A stretch of 64,000 bases of DNA from contig FN649733.1 of the NCBI GenBank assembly GCA_000310025.1, positions 4,108,248-4,172,247 on the forward strand, read 5' to 3'. Below the pieces are notes generated by a model that ran no database searches, was not told the origin of the DNA, and saw only the letters and a program-made list of their open reading frames with translations. Of the stretch, positions 57,498 through 64,000 are shown one piece after another; the stretch's first letter is position 1, and every line of letters starts with the position of its first letter. Source of the DNA: Ectocarpus siliculosus (lineage: Eukaryota > Sar > Phaeophyceae > Ectocarpales > Ectocarpaceae). A program made the position numbers and the translations under genes.

Positions 57498-59068
57498 CAG
57501 TCGTGGCTCCGTTACAAGAGGGTACCTTACAAGAGGGGGCTCCGATACAAGAGGGTCGAATCGGTTGTCACGGACTCGACTCGCTACTGTATAGTAGGGT
57601 TACCCTCTTATACAGAGCCCGGACCCTTTATAGTGGGGCCAACCCCTAACGAGGGGGGTTACCGCACTATAGCGGGCTTGTCAGTTGGGTACTGTAGCCT
57701 TTCACTCACAAACAAACACACCTTCCTCACAACAAACGCCGCAGGAAGAATAGACCAGAGAGGAGCTGCCAAGGAATAGTGGTGTTATGGTGAAGCTGGT
57801 GGCAAATGCAAGGAGGATGATGCGAAGATGATGAAAGCACTTCGAAACGAACACATGTGCAAAGTAGCAGCCTTGGATAAACACGTGCAGCTCTCCTCTA
57901 TGTTATTGCTACCGTCTCTATCTTTTTTTCCTGGAGAGTAGCTTAGCCCCCCCCATTGCACCCCCTTATGGGGTCCCAGATCTTGGCCTTTCGAAACACT
58001 GTCTGTGTTAGCCGCACTGAGACTGACGGTTTTCATTGGTTAGCTGTTTAGCGCGGTCGATGTAAAAAAATAATAAAGGTACAAAAAAACACACACGAAC
58101 AGACACATCGCGGCGCTAAGTAGAAGCAGGGGGCTGTTTGTGCTAGGCTAGAATTTCGTTCCGTTAGAATACGGTTCAAAAGCTGCAGCGCAGACAGACC
58201 TTAAGTAGTTATCCTCTAAATAGACGTGGGTAATGTGTGTATGTTGGTGTGTGCCAGGGGCCCGGGGGAGGTAGACCGTTTACTGGTGCAATACGACACT
58301 TCCTTGTACCGTGTGTACATGCAGTTTCGCATGGGCGGAGAGGTGTCCAGGAATTTGTAACATGCCGTTCAACTCTGTAGACTATGCGTTTTAAATGCAT
58401 GCATGGACATGCACTTTACCTCCTAGTCAAATAGCTGCGTCGACTTGGCTGCGAGGCAATAACTCTCTGCAGATGTTTCTACTCCATGGACTAAATACAA
58501 AACGGAAAGAGTTGGAAAGCGTTGCCGATACGATCACAATCACCCGGCTTGATTTGGGCGTGTGAACTCCGGCAATCAGCCCACCACACGTGCGTACACT
58601 GGTGGCCAGGGGCAGGTTGTGGGTAGGTTGGGGCACCAACTACAACCTGGGGGGGGGAGGTTGCGGGAGGTTGCAGCCCAAAGTGTGCACGTTATCCCGC
58701 ATCTTGGATAGTGGCGTTATTCCAATCAACACGGCGGGCTGCAAGCCTGAAGAAAAAATGGGTTGAAGGTCGAACTCGGCCTTCCAACCCCCCCCCCCCA
58801 GGTTGTGGTTGGTGCCCAACCTGCCCCTCTGGCCACTAGTGAACACTTCACCACACTACTACATGCTTACACATCTACTCTACACGGCATACTGGTACGC
58901 TGTGCCGCAGTCAAAGTGCCTTTGTTGCTCGAGATTTCCCGATTTTCCCTCTATGAGAGGGTACCCTCCAATGGAACACCCTCATACAAGAGGGTAACCC
59001 TCTTCTACCGATACAAGAGGGTTGGAGAGCCGTTGTCACACCACCCTTTTATAACGGAGCCACGACTG
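57498..59068. mobile_element. Non-autonomous TA-flanked inverted-repeat DNA transposon (Tc1/mariner/pogo-like)
   Basis: A 1571-bp element flanked by TA on both sides. It begins CAGTCGTGGCTCCGTTA and ends with its inverse complement; the terminal inverted repeats are 25 bp (57498-57522 and 59044-59068) with two mismatches. TA target duplication and termini of the CAGT...ACTG type fit the Tc1/mariner/pogo superfamily (established for that group; family not proven here). Sub-terminal ACAAGAGGGT motifs recur near both ends (about 57514-57560 and 58950-59020). There is no transposase-sized ORF on either strand, so it must depend on a helper. It lies between HOP2 and the EF-hand-like gene, apparently outside exons. 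Confidence 0.8.
58597..58841. repeat. Foldback (inverted repeat) nested in the transposon
   Basis: The left arm starts CACTGGTGGCCAGGGGCAGG and runs to a G run near 58660. The right arm (58788-58841) is its inverse, ending CTGGCCACTAGTG-like, after a C run. The arms are about 50-60 bp with mismatches and one small insertion, enclosing about 130 bp. It may be a small MITE inserted into the larger element, or the internal structure of that element. Confidence 0.65.
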
Positions 59069-59750
59069 TATACATGAAACAAGAGTAACCCCGGGGCATT
59101 CTATCACCATCCGGAGGGATATGGGTAAGACATATGGGCGAGAGTTTTTGTTCTACCTGCCGCGATTTGAACATGCACAAAACGTCCACCATGTCCATTG
59201 TGGCAAAAAATTCCAAGGAAACGCTTAATTTTTCAGTCGAGGTACAGTAAGCTCGAGAACGTTGCCGTGGGCGGTAAAATATGGTACGGGGTGTTACTAC
59301 AGTTTTCCGGGTCTTCTTGTGCTTGAAAGGGCTAGCAATCGATGAGATGAAGTATGCGCTATGAGCCAAACTTGTTCTTCACAATATCACCGCGACATCA
59401 CGCTCACATCCTATCGTGCTCCCAGAGTACCCTTGTCCCCCTCCGATCCGATGAGACCCTGCAAAGGAAGGCCTTTGATCATGGCCCGCGCTCCCTCCCG
59501 CAATCATCGTCTTCGTTATAACGGGGCGATGATCAGTTGGGAGTGCCGACAACAGGATATTTGTTGGAAAGCGGTAGGGGCAGTGGTAAGCGGAGAGAGA
59601 GGGGATGGACGAATCGAGACATAGTTCGTTGTTGGCGCTGTTTTCATCATCGGTGTTGACACGGCACAAGGGTCACTCACATCTGAAAGCGAGGGGGCTT
59701 GCCTCTGGCCGCTGTTGTTTGTTGAGCCTAAGGGCGCTCGTGTTGTGCCA
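59069..59750. other. Intergenic region between the transposon and the EF-hand-like gene
   Basis: About 0.7 kb. It probably includes the 3' UTR of the - strand gene that ends near 59751. Nothing further was recognised. Confidence 0.4.
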
Positions 59751-62700
59751 TTACTCCCCGCTGTCATCGCTGACAGAGAGTTCAAGCCGTCCCTACAAGG
59801 TAGACAATGGCAAGAAGGTCAGATCGGTTGTGTCAAAAATTCGGGCTTCGTCACCTCACAACTTTGACTAACGACACTCAACTACCCAACTACCCAACAA
59901 CATCGGCGGGCGCGAAACATTTGCACACCAGCGTGAGATCGGACTAGTCACGTTGGCGCGGGGAGCTTCAACCGCGCGGGTAGAGAGGTATTGTATCAAC
60001 TTTTTCGAATATACTTAAATCCCTCAATGCCTTCACCGACCATGCGTTTCGAAGATCACGTTCAACAAGACGTTTCCGCGAAACCGAGTTCATTGTAGGC
60101 TGTACAACAACACCCGCGACACAAAAATTGTGTATACTTGGGTTACTGACCCGTCTTCCCCGTCTTCGGCGAGATCGGACCCCTTGACCTTTCGCGACGT
60201 CATGGCGAACTTCGGCATCTCTTGTTCAGAACCGGAGATGGCCCTACGACAAGGGGTCCAGGTGTATATTGTTTGTGACATGTACGCAACATGGGGGGTT
60301 CACACGCAGTGGATCGTGCTGACGAAGTGTTGACCATGAAGACATGCACCTTTGCGTTTGGATGAAATTTTTGCATGGCGATGTACTGATCGCGATCACG
60401 CGCAAAGACGTCGGTCATTAGCAGCTTTTCTTCATGGAGATATTCAGCATCCTTTTCCACGACTGGGGTGGAAGAACCAAGGTCTTTCGTTCCGGAGTCC
60501 CGTGCCCAAACCTTCAGCCGCAAGTACAAGGCTGCCTTCCTTTGGTCCCGATTGGAAACAGAACCGAACTCCCGTGGTGAGGCCCGGAGAAAAAGGCATT
60601 CGCGCTTGCACCAACCATTGGGCAAAAGTCATCTTGGCCGCGAGAGTCACCTTCGGTGATGAATTCATTCATTGGTTGCCTGAGTTCAGGTACCCCCATT
60701 CAATCCACTGTTTTCTCGTTCCAGGTACTGCTGTAGGTCTTACCTAATACTCGCTACAAATGCCAGTGAAGCCCAAGCCATCACCGCGTTTCTCACCTCC
60801 TGAGCGGGTTTTCGTCTCCCGTGGTAGTGTCCACCCCCAGCACGTTCGCTCGATTCTTGGCAGCATTTAGACGACTCCGTGCCTCCAAGCTTGATGTTAT
60901 CCTTGGGTTCAGTTGGAGGGTAAGGGGATAGGGGAAATAGTGGCGGTGCTGCACCTCGGAGACTTCTGCGTGCCGCCCTTGGTGAAATAAGGGCTGCGTT
61001 TGGGATGCGGTTGTCGTCGTCGTTGCTGTTGCTGTCAATCATGTTGCTGTTGTTTCGTGCATTTGATACTTCACCGACCTTCTGTGCGGTTTCTCGTCCG
61101 CACCAATCAAACCAGCAAGGACGCGAACCGCCGTAAATAACTAGGTACGAGAAGAAAGCGGTGCGTCCCCAAGAGGCTTGCTGCTCCTGGTTGGTTTGTC
61201 GACGTTCTTGAACGTCAGAGGACAATCGTGATGCGCCTGGTTTCTTGGTACCTTTTCTCGACCATGGCCTCCACAGCTAATTCTGCAATTTTGGTGATGG
61301 GGTCTACAGGATTGTGAAGTAAATACGCAGAGGCCGGCGTGGGACTTTTGTAGTCGTGTCGACATAAAACGTCGATAAGAGCAACGCCGGAAACGACCGC
61401 AACAGCCACAGCAAATCCCTAAGGTCAGAGACTCACGGTGCCATCTTTGACGTCCCGCCGAGGAGCCCTGCCGGCCCTGTTCTCACGGCAAGGCCTGGCA
61501 CCAGATCTCCATCCCCTCCATCGGCAACCGCCTTAACCGCCACGATCCTGACGTCACATAGAGTATGCGTGTTTCGGGTTTTGGTTTCATGCCTGCAATA
61601 TGGGTGGAGTACGAGCTGGCCAAGGACATCATTGTTGTTTGTTGCGCGATCCGTGTCAAACGGCCGCGGCTGTCCACCGTGGAACGAGAGGTGTGGTTCT
61701 TCCCGTTGTTCTTGTGAGCAGGTCCGGTTGAGGGATGAGCGTGTCTCGAGGATTTTATTTGCCGCCTTCACGCGATAACTGCCTGAGACTCGCCGCCGGC
61801 CGCTGTCGATAGAACCCCCCATCCTCATTCTTTCTCCTTGGTTCCATAGCACCTGTTTGTCGATTCGGTCACGGACATCTTGCCGAATCTCAACCTGCCG
61901 TAATCGAAGATGATCTGCGCCGAGTGTCTACGTCCCTCAAATTTTCATTGGGACTTGGACTTGGTTTGAACGGACCCTACACTAAGCAAATGATAACATG
62001 CATCGAGTGTTTGGAGGTGACAGGCGACTGGAGATGGCGTCGTTGGCGTGTCGGTTTCTCTCGCATGTTGCCTCGGCCTCCTCCCGCTCTCGAACGTACT
62101 CCATGCCAATAGCTTCATTCTCTGTGCTCGGCCCCATTTGTACGTGCAGACGAAGCTGTTCATTCTATGATGCAGGCACGTGTGTTGCGCGTGAAGTAGT
62201 AGACGTCAGTCCAGACGGCAAGTAACGTCATGCAATACCTCTCACTCCTGGTGCCGTTTAGCATGCTTGCTTCGGCGTTCTCTTCTCGAATAGTCTTGAT
62301 CGCCAGCTGCTTATCCTCTTCTGTTAACGCGTCTCGCATCATGCGTGCGTGGTCCGCCTCTTCGAGTTGTCGCGAGTCGCGAACACGAGTCGGACAAGCA
62401 GGTCATCGCAAGGCAACGGGAAACTCCATGTCAGGTGTTGGGTTGGCGATGTGGGATATGATTTTCGCAGGATGTGTTGCTTTCGACGGCCGTTGGCAAA
62501 AGGGCGTCGAAAGCGAGAGATAACATGGTCCAGCGCAAGGGGGGCAGACCAGGGCGATCTTTCTCGACGAAACAAAGGCTTAGCGTTCCCGATGCGAAGC
62601 AATATTTCCGAGAGTTGCTTGCAGCAAGCACATGCGGGGGCCAAAATTATGTTCTCAACAGCCCACCCGTGTTCCTCTCGCTTCTTACCCATCTTAGCTG

Positions 62701-64000
62701 CCCTGAGCTTCATTTTCTCGTTCAATTTCGCCCATCGCTTCTTCCCGATGGTCATGTCCTGTTGGGACGAGAACAAGCCGTCAACGGAGAAACAAAGAAC
62801 AATACGCTACCACTGCTTACAACAAAGCAAGAAGATCGGCAAGAGGAGCCAAAAGCTTTGACCGAAATTTTTCCTACACCTGGACTCATCAATACCAAAC
62901 CTGGGACTGCCAAAAACATGAGTGTTTGGCTACTAACAGCAAGCAAACTGAATGCGCACGATATGCGACCCATCATTCAAAACATTGTGTACATAATGGG
63001 ACCTGGGATGCCTGTTGCCGTCCATCGAGGTTGTATTGATGTGTGGACCAGCTAGTAGTCGCATTCTAACCTGAAGGGTTCGTTGCAGCTTATAAATCGG
63101 ATGCAGGAGGTTGGGGTAAGATCTGCAAAAGTCCTTCCACTCGGTCGGCTGCATCGGGTCGACCCCGACTCGCTCCGCCAGAAGTCCCCTCGCCAGTGCA
63201 TCGTCCTCCCTAGCACAATCAGTAAGGTAAGAGCGACGCAATAATTCTTTGCGTGATTCCTCCGCGATGGACAAGACAGCGTCGACAATCCCTGCCTCCC
63301 TCCAGGTAGGAGACTCTTTTTCGGATATTTCCAAGACGCAATGTGCCCTGCTAGAAGTAACTTTCGAAATAAAATGTTTGTCTGCTGCTCCGAAACGAGG
63401 AACCCGGGTTCGACAGGGGCCGGCAAGGTGGGGATGCGTTGGAGAGAAAGCGAAGGCTTGACCACATTGCCCACGTGTTGGAAAGATGCCATAGGAGCCT
63501 TTTCCCGCGAGATTGTGATTACGTTATCAAGACCAATCGCAGTAGATTTGGTTCCTCCGTGTGTCTCATGTCAACGTATACTTCTTCTCGTCGTAGCAAG
63601 ACGGCACACAACAGGAACACGAGCGTAATTAACCTGGCGGCTTTCAGAGAGGTGCTTGGATGGAAAAGGTTCAACACAGGGGGGGCATTGAAGAACGACA
63701 AATGATGTGCTGGCTGACCAGTTTCCACACAACACGTCCACCCGCCCTCATCTGCCTTGCTGGATGCCCGGTGTTACATCCAAATTGTGTTGAACGTAAA
63801 ACTTGATCGTCCTTTAGAAACGATGCCAGTCAACAGAACACGCGACGGGGTAGTCTCATCAATGGCGAGATAATTTTCGGCAATCGAATATTCTTCCAAA
63901 GGCTCCAGCGGTAGCATTTAGGCACTGACCAGTTGGCCCCCCAAACGTCGATGAGCATTCCCTCCAAATCCGCCTCGGTGATGGTGCCAGTGGTGTGTCG
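59751..64000 (-). CDS. EF-hand-like, coiled-coil protein (partial, runs off window; 3' end uncertain)
   Basis: Exons joined by phase: 64000(open)-63930, 63347-63071, 62758-62689, 62359-62239, then a stretch within about 62150-61990, 61547-61437, 61344-61252, 60977-60797 and about 60510-60353. Further pieces end near 60138 and 59792-59751. The first exon reads TGTITEADLEGMLIDVWGAN, like the second half of an EF-hand loop and its exit helix (the loop start is outside the window). The next has TEWKDFCRSYPNLLHPIYKL, again EF-hand-pair-like. Then come a basic helix (TIGKKRWAKLNEKMKLRAAK) and charged coiled coil (RMMRDALTEEDKQLAIKTI). I do not recognise the family; calcium binding is inference. Some introns here seem only about 90-110 bases, shorter than elsewhere in the window. 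The joins near 62.2 kb and after 60.35 kb are unresolved. Confidence 0.4.

Noticed and set aside
1..64000. tRNA, rRNA, snRNA or riboswitch genes
   Set aside because: I looked for tRNA-like arms and conserved snRNA words by eye and saw none; a covariance-model search would be needed to exclude them.

Overview
This window is nuclear DNA from an intron-rich eukaryote, most likely a brown alga (stramenopile, Ectocarpus-like). The reasons are: genes cut into many short exons by introns of a few hundred bases, GT-AG (and some GC-AG) junctions, long simple-sequence tracts (CAG/CTG, GA, GTT, poly-G), long Ala, Gln and RS/RD low-complexity protein regions, and an interstitial TTAGGG-type telomere-like tract. 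The assignment to brown algae is inference from style; no marker gene fixes it. I rebuilt gene models by hand from splice sites and reading phase.

Layout, left to right. (1) 238-405 (+): last exon of the splicing factor PHF5A. (2) 8253-2795 (-): five-exon RING protein with coiled coil, polyglutamine and Ser/Pro-rich tail, resembling the meiotic ZIP3/RNF212/HEI10 family. (3) 26311-11454 (-): an 18-exon gene for a very large U2AF65-like splicing factor (about 1313 aa; RS/RD-rich N-terminus, two RRMs and a UHM), with consistent phase across all 17 introns. (4) 26600-29071 (+): a four-exon ankyrin-repeat protein, divergent from U2AF. (5) 31448-35223 (+): a UBZ4-type zinc-finger protein with a C-terminal helical region, probably DNA repair. 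(6) about 45647-36293 (-): a CEP104/FAP256-like centrosome/cilium-tip protein. (7) 47897-53783 (+): a nine-exon HOP2 (PSMC3IP) homologue with a long acidic extension. (8) 57498-59068: a TA-flanked inverted-repeat transposon without coding capacity, holding a nested foldback. (9) from beyond 64000 down to about 59750 (-): a partial EF-hand-like/coiled-coil gene.

The genes do not form a pathway. Two are splicing factors (PHF5A and U2AF65-like, which act at the same 3' splice site/branch-point step), and two are probably meiotic (ZIP3/HEI10-like and HOP2). The most unusual structure is in the U2AF65-like gene: tandem duplications of an exon-intron boundary have created two extra in-frame 5' splice sites inside RRM2. 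A similar boundary minisatellite occurs in the CEP104-like gene. A 10-bp dyad-like motif, TACTGCTGTA, recurs 12 times, almost only in introns.
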